Shown: positions 41,688 through 50,828, counted from the stretch's first letter. The stretch is 64,000 nt of DNA from DSOI01 sp041394885 (GCA_041394885.1 JAWKHI010000015.1:62001-126000), one strand, 5' to 3'. Notes: a model not told the origin generated them from the sequence alone. Translations and numbers: made by a program.

Positions 41688-43076
41688 TTAATTCCCGGGC
41701 GCCAGGGCCGGCCAACTCGTTTCCCGCCGGTAGGCATCGGCGGCGGCCAATACGCCGGCGTCGTGACCCATGCGGCCAACGATCTGGAGCCCGACGGGCA
41801 GACCCTGGTCCGTAAGCCCGCAGGGAATCGAAATGGCGGGGAGCCCGTACAGATTCCACGGCGCGGTGTTGCGCAGGTAAATCAGATCGCCGGTTCCGGT
41901 GAGTGGAAACGCGGGGCCCGGTGCGGTGGGCATCAGCAAGAGATCGGCGCCGGTGAATAAGGACTCCGACGCGGCTCGGAGCCGCTCGAGTTCCCGGTGC
42001 GCCTGGATGTAGCCGGCCGCCAGGATTCCCGAGCCCAATTCGATGCTGGCGCGCGTTCCCGGATGAAAGCCTTGGGGATTAGCGCGCAGGCGATCGCGAT
42101 GGTAGGCGTAGGCCTCCGCGAAAATAACGGTGGAGTAGGCGTTGGGGAAGGCGGCTGCATCGTTCGCGCGGGCGATTTCGGGAAGGCGGACCTCCGCCAT
42201 GCCGGCGCATCGCCGCGCCAGCGTGTTCGCGGCGGCAAGGGTGAGAGACTTCACCTGCTCGTCGAGTCCCCGCCAGTAGGGTTCCATGGGCAGACCCAGG
42301 CGGACCTTGCGCAATGGGGGCGGGGCGGGGGACGAGCCGAGTCCCATGGCCTGCGCCAGGAGGCGGCAATCTTCCGGAGTCCTGGCCATGGGTCCGGGGT
42401 GGTCCAGTGACCATGCCAACGGAAGCACGCCCTCGGAGGAAAGCCTCCCGAATCCTGGCTTGAACCCGGCGACGCCGCAGAGCGCGGCGGGCAAACGGAT
42501 GGAGCCGCCGGTGTCGGACCCGAGCGCGCCCATGCACAGCCCGGCCGCGAGCGCCGCCGCCGATCCTCCCGAACTGCCGCCGGGCGAGTAGCCGCGTTTC
42601 CACGGGTTCTGGATCGGGCCGAACGCGGACGTTTCCGAGGTGAAGTTGTAGGCGAACTCATCCATGTTGAGCTTGCCCAGCACGACAGCGCCCGCGCGCT
42701 CGAGGGCGGCCACCACGGCGGCGGTTGTCCCGGGGACGCGGTCACGGAAGAATCGGCTGGCCGCGGTGGTTCTCACGCCGGCTGTGTCGTAGAGATCCTT
42801 GATGGCGATGGGCACTCCGTGCAACGGCCCCCGCGGGCGCGGTTCCGATTCGAGCCGCCTGGCCTGCTCCAGCGCGGATTCGGGGGTGACGGTGATGAAT
42901 GCGTTGAGCCGCGGGTTCAGCCGGTCAATACGATCCAGGTGGGCCCGCGTCAAATCGACGGGCGAGAGTTTGCGGCGGGCGATGAGCGCGGACGCTTGGG
43001 CGATGCTGAATTCGTGGAGCCGGGTTGGGGCTCCGGTCTGGGTGAGGAAGCCGGCGAGGAGACTGCGTCTGGTCAT
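41688..43076 (-). CDS. Amidase-signature family hydrolase
   Basis: The 462-residue protein has the complete Ser-cisSer-Lys triad of the amidase signature family: Lys93 (GVPIAIKDLYDT), cis-Ser168 (GGSSGGS) and nucleophile Ser192 (GSDTGGSIRLPA). The spacing 75 and 24 matches FAAH and GatA. The first residues (MTRRSLLAGFLTQTG) are a short Tat-like leader, so it may be exported. It is the last gene of a minus-strand run miaB, nuclease, small unknown, amidase. A GatA role is unlikely because there is no gatB/gatC neighbour and the leader suggests export. Substrate amide unknown. Confidence 0.9.
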   Translation of the reverse strand: MTRRSLLAGFLTQTGAPTRLHEFSIAQASALIARRKLSPVDLTRAHLDRIDRLNPRLNAFITVTPESALEQARRLESEPRPRGPLHGVPIAIKDLYDTAGVRTTAASRFFRDRVPGTTAAVVAALERAGAVVLGKLNMDEFAYNFTSETSAFGPIQNPWKRGYSPGGSSGGSAAALAAGLCMGALGSDTGGSIRLPAALCGVAGFKPGFGRLSSEGVLPLAWSLDHPGPMARTPEDCRLLAQAMGLGSSPAPPPLRKVRLGLPMEPYWRGLDEQVKSLTLAAANTLARRCAGMAEVRLPEIARANDAAAFPNAYSTVIFAEAYAYHRDRLRANPQGFHPGTRASIELGSGILAAGYIQAHRELERLRAASESLFTGADLLLMPTAPGPAFPLTGTGDLIYLRNTAPWNLYGLPAISIPCGLTDQGLPVGLQIVGRMGHDAGVLAAADAYRRETSWPALAPGN

Positions 43077-43129
43077 CGGTTCTCAGTATGGCAGCCAGCC
43101 GTCCGGAATCTCGCTGGGGCAGGTGGGGA

Positions 43130-43435
43130 TTACGCGCGATCGAGCAGCGACTGCTCGAGGTCCGACTGAAACTTCCGGAGAAGTTCGACGTCTTCCTCCG
43201 ACGCGGCTTGTTGGTAGCCCTTCGCGGTGAACCAAGCGGCGCCTTCGCGCCACATCAGGACGGCAATGCCTTGCGGGGTGATACGGCCGGCTGCTCCGAC
43301 ACGGCACGAAATCTCTCCCACCTCCACCAGGGCGGCAAAAGGGTCTCGGGCAAAGCAGATATGGCGGCCGCTGTGGCCGAGCGGGAAGGCTTCGAAGCCC
43401 TGCCCGGCCAAGCGCTGCAATTGTTCCGGAGTCAC
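43130..43435 (-). CDS. Small conserved-looking protein of unknown function
   Basis: The 101-residue product starts at a GTG (43435), 8 bases after the nuclease stop, so it is likely co-transcribed. It has a compact mixed fold: PEQLQRLAGQGFEAFPLGHS at the start, a beta section with one Cys pair (HICFARDP, EISCRVGAAG), and a helical end (ASEEDVELLRKFQSDLEQSL). The beta section WREGAAWFTAKGYQQA is reminiscent of small ligand-binding folds, but I do not recognise it. There is no signal peptide. Confidence 0.68.
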   Translation of the reverse strand: MTPEQLQRLAGQGFEAFPLGHSGRHICFARDPFAALVEVGEISCRVGAAGRITPQGIAVLMWREGAAWFTAKGYQQAASEEDVELLRKFQSDLEQSLLDRA

Positions 43436-43442
43436 GGCGAGA

Positions 43443-43928
43443 TCACATCTTGTAGCGGCCGAGATCCTCGTCGCCGAGATTCTCGAGCCACCGCCGCAGG
43501 TCTTCGTTGTTCACTTTATCGGAAATGGCGGAGGCCATCTTCGAGTTGTGCAGTACGGAATCATCGACGAAGATCGGACAATCGAGTCGCAGCGCGATCG
43601 CGAGCGCATCGCTCGGACGCGAATCCACGCTGATGAGAGACCCTTCGCGCTCGAGCCAGATCACCGCGTAGAAGACGTCGTCGCGAAGTTCATTCACCAC
43701 AACCTTCCGCACTCCTGTCTCGAGCCCATGCAGAAGGGTTTTGATGAGATCGTGCGTCATCGGACGCTGCGTGCTAACTTTCTCGATCTCGAGGGCGATC
43801 GCGTTGGCCTCATACACACCCACCCAGATCGGGAGGATGTTACTCCCGCCCGCATCCTTGAGGATGACGATGGGCATATTGGTTACCGGGTCCATCATCA
43901 GTCCTCGGATTTTCATTTCCACTTCCAT
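43443..43928 (-). CDS. Bifunctional nuclease (BFN/DUF151) domain protein
   Basis: The ATG at 43928 follows AAGGAGG by 5 bases, giving 161 residues. The BFN/DUF151 pattern is clear: MEVEMKIRGLMMDPVTNMPI at the N-terminus, LPIWVGVYEANAIALEIEKV near 32-51, RPMTHDLIKTLLHGLETGV near 55-73, and ISVDSRPSDALAIALRLDCP near 98-117. Some members have RNase/DNase activity; many bacterial ones are uncharacterised. It lies 20 bases after miaB on the same strand, a neighbourhood also seen in other Acidobacteria and related phyla. Confidence 0.93.
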   Translation of the reverse strand: MEVEMKIRGLMMDPVTNMPIVILKDAGGSNILPIWVGVYEANAIALEIEKVSTQRPMTHDLIKTLLHGLETGVRKVVVNELRDDVFYAVIWLEREGSLISVDSRPSDALAIALRLDCPIFVDDSVLHNSKMASAISDKVNNEDLRRWLENLGDEDLGRYKM

Positions 43929-43948
43929 CACATCCTCCTTCTTCCAGT

Positions 43949-45283
43949 CTAGTTTGTCCTGGCGGCGGCCATTTCCCCCACCAGCGAGTTTGGACCGGCC
44001 CGGGTCACGCGCACATCGCAATAGCTGCCCTGCGCCAGTTCGTCCACGGCCGCGAAGTTGAGCGTCCGGTGTTGCGACGTGCGTCCGATCCATTGCCCGG
44101 TCGCCTTGTTGAACCCCTCGATCATCACGCGCTCCACATTGCCGATGAGTTCCGAGTTTCGCCGTAGCTGGATCGCCCGCTGCTTTTCCTGCAGAATCGA
44201 AAGGCGCCGGCCCTTTTCCGTTTCCTCGAGCGCTCCGTCTAGCGAGATGGCGCCGGTGTTGGGACGCGGCGAGTACTTGAAGCTGAACATCGAGTCATAT
44301 TCGACCTGTTCGATGAGGTCGAGCGTCTGCTCGAAGTCCTTGCCGGTCTCGCCCGGGAAACCCACGATGATGTCGGTGGTGAGCGCGATGTTGCGCTTGG
44401 ACGCCTTCATCCATTCGATGCGGCGCATATAGTCTGCCCTCGTGTAGAGCCTCTGCATCCGCGCGAGCACTTCGTCCGAGCCCGCCTGGACGGGAAGATG
44501 GACGTGGTTACACAGGACTGGATTTTCGTCGATGGCGTCGACGATATCCTTGCCGAAGTCGCGTGGGTGGGAGGTGGTGAAGCGGACACGCTCGAGGCCG
44601 GGGACCGTGGCTATGTTGCGTAGCAGGGTGGCGAAGTTCCAGGCTTCCGGCGAAGGGTCGCGGTAGCTGTTCACGTTCTGGCCCAGCAACTGGATCTCGG
44701 TGTATCCCATCGCGGCCAACTCGCGGGCTTCCTTCATTACCGATTCCGCCGTCCGGCTGCGCTCGGGCCCTCGAGTGAACGGCACCACGCAATAGGCGCA
44801 GGATTTGTCGCATCCCTCGATGATGGTGATATAGGCGCGGTGTGGATTGTCGCGGCGCGTGAACGGCGTTTCGAAGGTATCGCTGGTGTCCAGGCTCAGG
44901 CCCGTGACACGCTTTTCGCCCGATTCAATCTGGACCAGGAGATCCGGCAGTTTGGTGTAACTGGCCGATCCGCAGACCAGGCTTACGTGCGGGGCACGCT
45001 CGAAGATGTTTTCGCCTTCCTGTTGGGCGACACACCCGAGCACGGCGAAGATTTTTTTCTCGCCGGAGGGTCCGACGCCCGCGTTGCGCTTGAACTGCTG
45101 CAGGCGCGAGAAGACCTTCTGCTCGGCTTTGTCGCGAATGCTGCAGGTGTTGTAGAAGACGAGATCGGCTTCCTCGGCAGACTCCACTTGGCCGTAACCC
45201 TGGCTCACCAGAGTTCCGATGACTTTCTCCGAGTCATGAACATTCATCTGGCAGCCGAAGGTTTCGATATAGAACTTCTTCAT
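43949..45283 (-). CDS. miaB: tRNA-2-methylthio-N6-dimethylallyladenosine synthase MiaB
   Basis: The 444-residue radical SAM methylthiotransferase modifies A37 of tRNAs that read codons starting with U. Its N-terminal UPF0004 domain starts KKFYIETFGCQMNVHDSEKV, and two further Cys (TCSIRDKAEQ, and VLGCVAQQEG) complete the auxiliary cluster. The radical SAM motif CxxxCxxC is in EGCDKSCAYCVVPFTRG (near 160). A C-terminal TRAM domain (RTSQHRTLNFAAV to RVTRAGPNSLVGE) follows. Length and motif order match MiaB rather than RimO or MtaB. It begins a four-gene run toward the amidase. Confidence 0.96.
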   Translation of the reverse strand: MKKFYIETFGCQMNVHDSEKVIGTLVSQGYGQVESAEEADLVFYNTCSIRDKAEQKVFSRLQQFKRNAGVGPSGEKKIFAVLGCVAQQEGENIFERAPHVSLVCGSASYTKLPDLLVQIESGEKRVTGLSLDTSDTFETPFTRRDNPHRAYITIIEGCDKSCAYCVVPFTRGPERSRTAESVMKEARELAAMGYTEIQLLGQNVNSYRDPSPEAWNFATLLRNIATVPGLERVRFTTSHPRDFGKDIVDAIDENPVLCNHVHLPVQAGSDEVLARMQRLYTRADYMRRIEWMKASKRNIALTTDIIVGFPGETGKDFEQTLDLIEQVEYDSMFSFKYSPRPNTGAISLDGALEETEKGRRLSILQEKQRAIQLRRNSELIGNVERVMIEGFNKATGQWIGRTSQHRTLNFAAVDELAQGSYCDVRVTRAGPNSLVGEMAAARTN

Positions 45284-45373
45284 TGAGAACGCCAGATTTC
45301 ATTATAGGTGCACGCCCGCGGCCGGGATGGACAGGCCTCCAACCGCCGGGGGCGAACGGCACCGGAACTGGCG

Positions 45374-46084
45374 TCAAATCACGTGCATCGGGGCCGTGAG
45401 ACGGAAGACCAGACGGGCCTCGGCCGGGATCACCGCCGGCGCTCCGTGGGTTGCCAGCACCACCCCCGTTCCGGCCCCGCCTCCCGCCGCTGCGCCGATC
45501 GCCGCTCCCTTACCACCTCCCGAGATGGCGCCGATCGCGGCTCCGAGCCCGCTACCGATGCCTATCTTCATTGCGTCCTGCTTCTTGGTGGCGGGAGCTT
45601 CCACGCGGTACGCTCCGGTCTGCACCGCGATGCCATCGATCTCAGCCACGCGCAAGGCCAGGCGGGCGCGTCCCCGCACCCTTCCACCCTCGCCGGACTC
45701 GACCACGCGTAGAAGCACACGAGATCCCTGCGCGGCTACCTGCCTGCCGCCGGCCATCAGGGGGGCAGCCAAGCTCGCTTCCACGGCGTCTCCGCTCCGG
45801 GCTGTCTTTGTAGAGACCGATGCGGCGGTCCGGACGGAAATCCTTGTCCCGGCGGCGATGACAACTGGCTGAGGCGCGGAGGAGTGTGCCGGTTGTGCCT
45901 CGGTCACCACCGCCGGAACGGCGGCTGCTGGCGGAACAGGAAGATCACGGGCTGGAGTGTCCGGGGAGGTCTGCCCGGTGGGTCCGGGCGCCGCCTCTCG
46001 GCTGCACCCGGCAGTCACCCAAATCGCCGCAACCGTCAAGGTAATCGAGAGCGATAATTTCGACACCGTGCTGTTCGCTCGCAT
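45374..46084 (-). CDS. Lipoprotein with glycine-zipper segment
   Basis: The start ATG at 46084 is chosen because residues 1-27 (KLSLSITLTVAAIWVTAGC) form a lipoprotein signal with lipobox TAGC. The earlier in-frame region is Arg-rich and not protein-like. The 236-residue protein has a Pro/Ala-rich linker, a beta section (ISVRTAASVSTKTARSGDAV, about 82-101) and a glycine-zipper segment (GIGSGLGAAIGAISGGGKGA, near 179-198). The zipper would insert in the outer membrane. It ends RLVFRLTAPMHVI. It is divergent from the redoxin/haem/copper gene. Similar proteins in Acidobacteria are of unknown role. Confidence 0.8.
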   Translation of the reverse strand: MRANSTVSKLSLSITLTVAAIWVTAGCSREAAPGPTGQTSPDTPARDLPVPPAAAVPAVVTEAQPAHSSAPQPVVIAAGTRISVRTAASVSTKTARSGDAVEASLAAPLMAGGRQVAAQGSRVLLRVVESGEGGRVRGRARLALRVAEIDGIAVQTGAYRVEAPATKKQDAMKIGIGSGLGAAIGAISGGGKGAAIGAAAGGGAGTGVVLATHGAPAVIPAEARLVFRLTAPMHVI

Positions 46085-46244
46085 GCCGATCCCTTTTGCA
46101 AGTCGATGGCCAGTACACGATACCAATGACTTACGTTTCGCAGGCCGCCCGGGACCGGAAATTGTTACATCGGTAAGCCGTCTTAGTACTCCATTTTTTT
46201 CAGGGTTCGGAGCCCGGTTCCGCACGCGCGTTATCCTGGACCCA

Positions 46245-47987
46245 GTGCTGCCCTGGATCGCATTGGCGCTCACGTTCTCCCTGCCGGATTCGTCGGGACA
46301 CATCCATTCGAGCGATGCTTTGCCACGATCCAAAGCCACCGTTTTTGTCTTTCTAGCTCCGCAATGTCCGTTGTCGAGAGCGGTGATCCCTGAACTCCGG
46401 GATCTCCACCGGCGATTTTCCTCACGAGGGATCGGCTTCTTCACGGTGAACGGCCATTTGCCCTCGGGGTTTCCAGACCTCGCCGATCCGACCCACTCGA
46501 TCGCGCGCCAGCTCGAAGCCTCCATCACGCCCCAGGCCGTGGTCGTTTCCGGGCGTGGCGAGATCCTTTACACCGGACGGGTCGACGATCGGGCTGAGTC
46601 GCTCACTCGTACCCGTCCGGCGCCCACCCGGCGCGACCTGCGCTTGGCCCTGGAGCAGGTGCTCGCCGGTGCTGACCCCGATCCGAAGCGGACGCGGGCA
46701 GTGGGCTGCACCATCGAATTCCCGGCTCCTGCCTCGGACAGCGCGCCCACCTATTCGCGCCAGATCGCGCCGATCCTGCACCGTCATTGCGTTGAGTGCC
46801 ATCGCCCCGGGCAATCGGGACCGTTTTCGCTGCTGCGCTACCAGGATGCTGCCGCCCGCGCTTCGACGATCGCGCGGGTTGCCTCGGCGCGCCTGATGCC
46901 GCCGTGGCTGCCGGCGCCCAATGCCGATCATCCCTTTGCGGGCCGGCGCGCCCTCACTGGGGAAGAGATCCGTCTGCTCGAGCAATGGGCCGCGGGAGGC
47001 GCTCCGCGAGGCGACTCCGCCCTCGAGCCGCCGCCGCCGCCCCCGCCTGCCCAATGGCCGCTCGGGCCACCCGATGCGATTCTCCGGCCCACCGCGCCGA
47101 TCCCCATCGCGGGGGCGGGGCCGGATCAGTATTTGTGCTTCGTGGTAGCCGCGCCACTCAACGGGACCCGGTACGTGCGCGCCTTCGACTTTCGTCCGGG
47201 GTCGAGCGCGCTGCATCACGCGCTGCTGTTTCTCGATTCCACTCAGGCCGCCCGCCGCCGCGACGCCGAGCACGCCGGCGCAGGTTACCCTTGCTTCGGC
47301 ACGCCGGGATTTCTTCCCTCGGCGAGCCTGGGCGGCTGGACGCCCGGGAACACGGCTCTGGCCTATCCCGCGGGCGCCGCCGTTCGTTTCCGCTCCGGCG
47401 CGGACCTGGTGATGCAGATCCACATCCATCCCGACGGCGCAATGCCCTCTTCGACCGCCATGCCCGAGATCGCGCTGTATTTCCAGGACGAGCCTCCGGC
47501 GCGGCGGATGATGGACGTCGCGCTCGGCTCGCGGCGCATCGACATTGCGCCGGGCGAAAGCGGCTACATCGTCCGGGACCACTTCACCATTCCGGTGGCG
47601 CTCGAAGTAACGGGCATCATTCCGCATGCGCATTTTCTGGCACAGACGATGAGGGGGTGGGCCACGCTTCCCGATGGGAGCCGCGTGGAGCTGATCGACA
47701 TCCCGCAATGGAACTTCAATTGGCAGCAGCAATACCGCTATGCCGAGCCGTTTGTGCTGCCGGCGGAAACGCGGATCGAAATGGAGTTCGTGTATGACAA
47801 CTCGGCCGCGAATCCGCAGAATCCATTCTCTCCGCCTCAGCGCGTGCAGTGGGGTCCGGACTCCACCGACGAGATGGCCGGATTGCACGTGCAAGTGATG
47901 CCGCTCGACGATGAAGACGCGGAGGAACTGGCGCGGTATTTATGGGGGCGTCTGATGCGGGAACGTTGGGGGTCCCTCGAACGCTAG
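46245..47987 (+). CDS. Exported redoxin / haem c / copper type II monooxygenase-like fusion
   Basis: A GTG at 46245 starts a signal-like segment (LPWIALALTFSLPDSS); an ATG at 46083 is possible but begins in the divergent lipoprotein's start. The 580-residue protein has a thioredoxin-fold N-terminus (TVFVFLAPQCPLSRAV, a single Cys-Pro) near 30-150. A haem c site CVECH follows in ILHRHCVECHRPGQSGP (near 180-196). After a Pro-rich stretch comes a C-terminal copper-domain with His pairs (VMQIHIHPDG near 390-399; IIPHAHFLAQTM near 460-471), like the ascorbate-dependent monooxygenase fold. Such fusions are common in Acidobacteria; the substrate is unknown. Confidence 0.82.
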   Translation: MLPWIALALTFSLPDSSGHIHSSDALPRSKATVFVFLAPQCPLSRAVIPELRDLHRRFSSRGIGFFTVNGHLPSGFPDLADPTHSIARQLEASITPQAVVVSGRGEILYTGRVDDRAESLTRTRPAPTRRDLRLALEQVLAGADPDPKRTRAVGCTIEFPAPASDSAPTYSRQIAPILHRHCVECHRPGQSGPFSLLRYQDAAARASTIARVASARLMPPWLPAPNADHPFAGRRALTGEEIRLLEQWAAGGAPRGDSALEPPPPPPPAQWPLGPPDAILRPTAPIPIAGAGPDQYLCFVVAAPLNGTRYVRAFDFRPGSSALHHALLFLDSTQAARRRDAEHAGAGYPCFGTPGFLPSASLGGWTPGNTALAYPAGAAVRFRSGADLVMQIHIHPDGAMPSSTAMPEIALYFQDEPPARRMMDVALGSRRIDIAPGESGYIVRDHFTIPVALEVTGIIPHAHFLAQTMRGWATLPDGSRVELIDIPQWNFNWQQQYRYAEPFVLPAETRIEMEFVYDNSAANPQNPFSPPQRVQWGPDSTDEMAGLHVQVMPLDDEDAEELARYLWGRLMRERWGSLER

Positions 47988-48149
47988 GCCGGACCGGGCA
48001 GGTGCTGACGATGCTGGCTCAGAATGCCGAGAACGCGCCGCTCCATGTCGGAGAGGACAATTCCAAGATCGAGGCGGGGAAAAGATCGGGCGCCCGCATA
48101 CGGCCGGGCGCCCACGGACTGCCGGGGAGTTGTGTGAAGCCGGACTCGT

Positions 48150-49886
48150 CTATTGATCTCCGGCGATGGCGATCGACATCGCCTGCGCTTGATTGGAGTA
48201 GTTGGCGAAGGGGCTCGATGTCCCCCAAACTACGTTGAAGCCGTTGGTGCCCGAGGTGCCCCAAACGACGTTGGTGCCCCAAACGACGTTGGTTCCCCAC
48301 ACCACATTGGTGCCCCAGACCACGTTGGTAGAGAAGGTCCCGTTGGTGCCCCAGACGACGTTGCTGCCGCCGGTGGAGGTGAAGTTCAGACTGACCTTCC
48401 TGGTCGAGTTGTTGTAGACCGCTTTCGGCGACGCCGCTGAGCCGCTCGGCCGGTCCGAACTGCTGAACGCGGCGCCCACGTCGAGCATCCCGGCGCCAAC
48501 GGTGAAGATATCGTGGGTGACGTTGTACCACTGGTTGGTCGTGGGTTCGAAGATCGCCGCGGTCTGCGCGAAGCCCCGCCGCGCGGTCTTCATCAGCCGG
48601 GCCTTCACGATGTTCGGGGTGAGGGAATGATCGCGGTCGATCATCAGGGCCGCCGTTCCGGCCACCATTGGAGCCGCCATGCTGGTTCCGCTGAGCGTGA
48701 AGTAGTAGGGCGAGTTTCCGCTGGCCCAGGGCCAGTAGGACGCCACCAATGGGCGATTGCCCGGGTTCTGCGACACCAGCGTCGAACTGGTTGCCTGGGG
48801 GGCGATAATGCGATTGCCCGGCGCCACCAGATCCGGCTTCACCACCTGATCAATGGCGGTGGGACCCTTCGAGCTATAGGTGGTGATCCGGTCGTCTTCG
48901 TTCCACCAGTTGTTGAGAGTATTGGCCGCGCCGACGGTGATCACCAGAGGATCGTTACCGGGCGCGGTGATGGTCCCGTAGCCCGATGTGGAGTACTCGT
49001 TCACGCGGCCGAGGTTGCCGGCCGCCACCACCACCACGATGCCCGCGTTCCAGGCCCGCTCCACGGCCTGGCAGAGCGGATCGGTCTTGTAGGACTCGCG
49101 TACGGCGCGCCCCAACGACAGGTTCATCACGCGGATGTTGTAGGTGTTTTTGAGCTGTATGGCGCGATCGATGGCCGCGATCACGGCGCTGTCACTGCCG
49201 TTGCCATTGCCGTCGAGCACCTTCAGATTGATGATCGAAGCGCCGGCGGCGATGCCCCAGAACGAATCGGCGGCGCGGCAGTTGCCTGTGTTGTCGAGCC
49301 CGCCCTGGAGGCAGGACACGTTGCCCTCACCGGCGGCGATCCCGGCGACGTGTGTGCCGTGACCGTAGGTGTCGTTGGGATTGTTATCCACGAAGCTCTC
49401 GTTGTAGACCACGCGGGAGGTGTTCGAGTTCCACCAGTTGAAGTCAGAGTGGCTGGTCCGGACGCCGCTATCGAGGATCGCGATGCCGATCGATCCGTTG
49501 GTGCATCCTTTGCAATTGGTCCCGCTGGCGGCGTACCAGCCGTTGACGCTCCAGTAGTTGGCCGCGTTCAGGACCTCACCCTGCCCGAAGCTTTTCACCG
49601 GCCGGTCCGGGACGATCGACTCGACGTCGGGATTGTTGTCGAGATCGTCGAGGGCGTCCTTGGTCACATCGTAGACGGTGACCGGAACATGATTGAATTT
49701 GCGGTGGACGTTGCCGCGCTTGCGGCGTACTTTGTCGTCGTCACTGTCGTTGGGCTGTCGTCGATAAAGAACGATCACACGCTCGGTTTTGTTGGGCTGC
49801 GGCGTCTTCACGTCGCTCGACTTCCGTCCCGCCGACAGCCAACTCGTTCCCAGCAGTATCGCGAAGGCTAGCTTCGTCAGTCTCAT
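48150..49886 (-). CDS. Subtilisin-family (S8) serine protease with NVVWGT repeats
   Basis: The 578-residue exported protease has a signal peptide (MRLTKLAFAILLGTSWLSAG), an inhibitor I9 propeptide-like region (ERVIVLYRRQ, about 35-97), and an S8 catalytic domain. The triad is Asp139 (IAILDSGV), His176 (YGHGTHVAGI) and Ser402 (LSGTSMAAPMVAG). Paired Cys residues (CKGC, CLQ/NC) suggest disulfides. After the catalytic domain the last ~100 residues hold six copies of NVVWGT, four in direct tandem, before a short polar end. The repeat tail recurs in Acidobacterial subtilases and may form a beta-solenoid or surface anchor; that role is inferred. Confidence 0.93.
   Translation of the reverse strand: MRLTKLAFAILLGTSWLSAGRKSSDVKTPQPNKTERVIVLYRRQPNDSDDDKVRRKRGNVHRKFNHVPVTVYDVTKDALDDLDNNPDVESIVPDRPVKSFGQGEVLNAANYWSVNGWYAASGTNCKGCTNGSIGIAILDSGVRTSHSDFNWWNSNTSRVVYNESFVDNNPNDTYGHGTHVAGIAAGEGNVSCLQGGLDNTGNCRAADSFWGIAAGASIINLKVLDGNGNGSDSAVIAAIDRAIQLKNTYNIRVMNLSLGRAVRESYKTDPLCQAVERAWNAGIVVVVAAGNLGRVNEYSTSGYGTITAPGNDPLVITVGAANTLNNWWNEDDRITTYSSKGPTAIDQVVKPDLVAPGNRIIAPQATSSTLVSQNPGNRPLVASYWPWASGNSPYYFTLSGTSMAAPMVAGTAALMIDRDHSLTPNIVKARLMKTARRGFAQTAAIFEPTTNQWYNVTHDIFTVGAGMLDVGAAFSSSDRPSGSAASPKAVYNNSTRKVSLNFTSTGGSNVVWGTNGTFSTNVVWGTNVVWGTNVVWGTNVVWGTSGTNGFNVVWGTSSPFANYSNQAQAMSIAIAGDQ
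48219..48362 (-). repeat. Coding tandem repeat (NVVWGT hexapeptide, 18-base unit)
   Basis: Within the protease gene an 18-base unit encoding NVVWGT occurs six times between 48219 and 48362 on the minus strand. Four copies are contiguous; two are separated by short inserts (NGTFST and SGTNGF). Copies differ at third positions, so the repeat is old enough to have diverged yet kept its protein sequence. It is coding DNA and not a CRISPR or VNTR-type non-coding array. Confidence 0.9.
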
Positions 49887-49987
49887 GCCTTCTGGAGAGG
49901 CATGCGCGCTGCCAAATGGCAGATCGCGTCCTTTCAGGTGCTTGCCCGCGTTCTAGGGTTTTGAGGAGCCGCCAATGTGTCTGGCGC

Positions 49988-50004
49988 CCGGACGGTTTGT
50001 CCGG
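49988..50004 (-). terminator. Hairpin after ThuA-like gene, possible terminator without T-run
   Basis: CCGGAC (49988-49993) and GTCCGG (49999-50004) form a 6-base stem with a 5-base loop. It lies 2 bases past the ThuA-like stop, in the direction of that gene's transcription. There is no T-run on the minus strand, so a classical intrinsic terminator is uncertain. It could protect the 3' end or be chance in GC-rich DNA. Confidence 0.3.
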
Positions 50005-50006
50005 CT

Positions 50007-50828
50007 TCAGGCCCGCATCAGCCATCGCACGGCGTTGTGCTGCAGCTTCACATACTCCGGATTCCAGAGCGCCATCAACAAGTGGCCCGGCGACATGTAG
50101 CAGACGCGGCCCTTGCCGTAGTCGTACGCCCATCCCGCCGGTGCGGTGGCTCCCAGATGCCGGTAGGTGAGCCCCTCCTCGTTCACGCTTTCCAGGAACT
50201 TGAATTTCGGATCCTTGTCGTAGGTCATGTAGTGCTGCTCATCGGTGACCACGAAGTCCTTGACGCCGCGCGTGATCGGGTGATGAGGATCGGTCACCTT
50301 CACTTTGAACGTGCGTATCGGCGGATGTCCCTCGTAGGCCGCGCCAAGCACGTCGCGGAAGCTGGGGTCGCTCAGGCCTACATGCGTCACGTTGTGGAGG
50401 AACAGCGCGTTCCCGCCGCGGTTGACGAAGTCCTTCACTGCCTTGCCCTGCGCCGGCGTCATCCACATGGCCGGCTTTGCCGCGGTCTTGGGGACTTCGG
50501 GCTCGAACACCAGCTTCGGCGAACCCGTAGCCACCCACGCGGCGTTGGTCCGTTCGTCCGGGTAGCCGTCGGGCCAGACCATCCCGTCGCGCAGAATGAT
50601 CAGCATTTTGTAGCCGTCGAGCGTTTCGGCGTCGAGCATCTTCGTTTCGTCGCAGAAATCGATCGAAACACCGGACTCCTTGCCGATCGTGCGGCCGAGG
50701 CCTGTCCGGATGTAGTCACTGTTGTGATAGCGGTCGCCAATCAGGGCGAACGCGGTTGCTTTCTTGCGGCTCGCATTGATGAACGGCGCCGCCGCCAAAG
50801 CGCCGAGAACGGTTCTTCGCGTTGTCAT
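50007..50828 (-). CDS. ThuA-domain (glutamine-amidotransferase-like) protein, Tat-type exported
   Basis: The 273-residue protein starts TTRRTVLGALAAAPFINASR, a twin-arginine-like leader, and then follows the ThuA fold: ATAFALIGDRYHNSDYIRTGL, MLIILRDGMVWPDGYP, PAQGKAVKDFVNRGGNALFL near 124-143, HPPIRTFKVKVTDPHHPITR and GKGRVCYMSPGHL near 239-251. ThuA proteins are linked to sugar utilisation and share the class I amidotransferase fold but often lack its Cys. Its ATG overlaps the stop of the SMP-30-like gene by 4 bases. The pair suggests periplasmic sugar-lactone metabolism. Confidence 0.9.
   Translation of the reverse strand: MTTRRTVLGALAAAPFINASRKKATAFALIGDRYHNSDYIRTGLGRTIGKESGVSIDFCDETKMLDAETLDGYKMLIILRDGMVWPDGYPDERTNAAWVATGSPKLVFEPEVPKTAAKPAMWMTPAQGKAVKDFVNRGGNALFLHNVTHVGLSDPSFRDVLGAAYEGHPPIRTFKVKVTDPHHPITRGVKDFVVTDEQHYMTYDKDPKFKFLESVNEEGLTYRHLGATAPAGWAYDYGKGRVCYMSPGHLLMALWNPEYVKLQHNAVRWLMRA

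Noticed and set aside
48219..48362. Short tandem repeat that could be taken for a CRISPR-like array
   Set aside because: The units are 18 bases, in frame, encode NVVWGT inside a subtilase and have no unique spacers.
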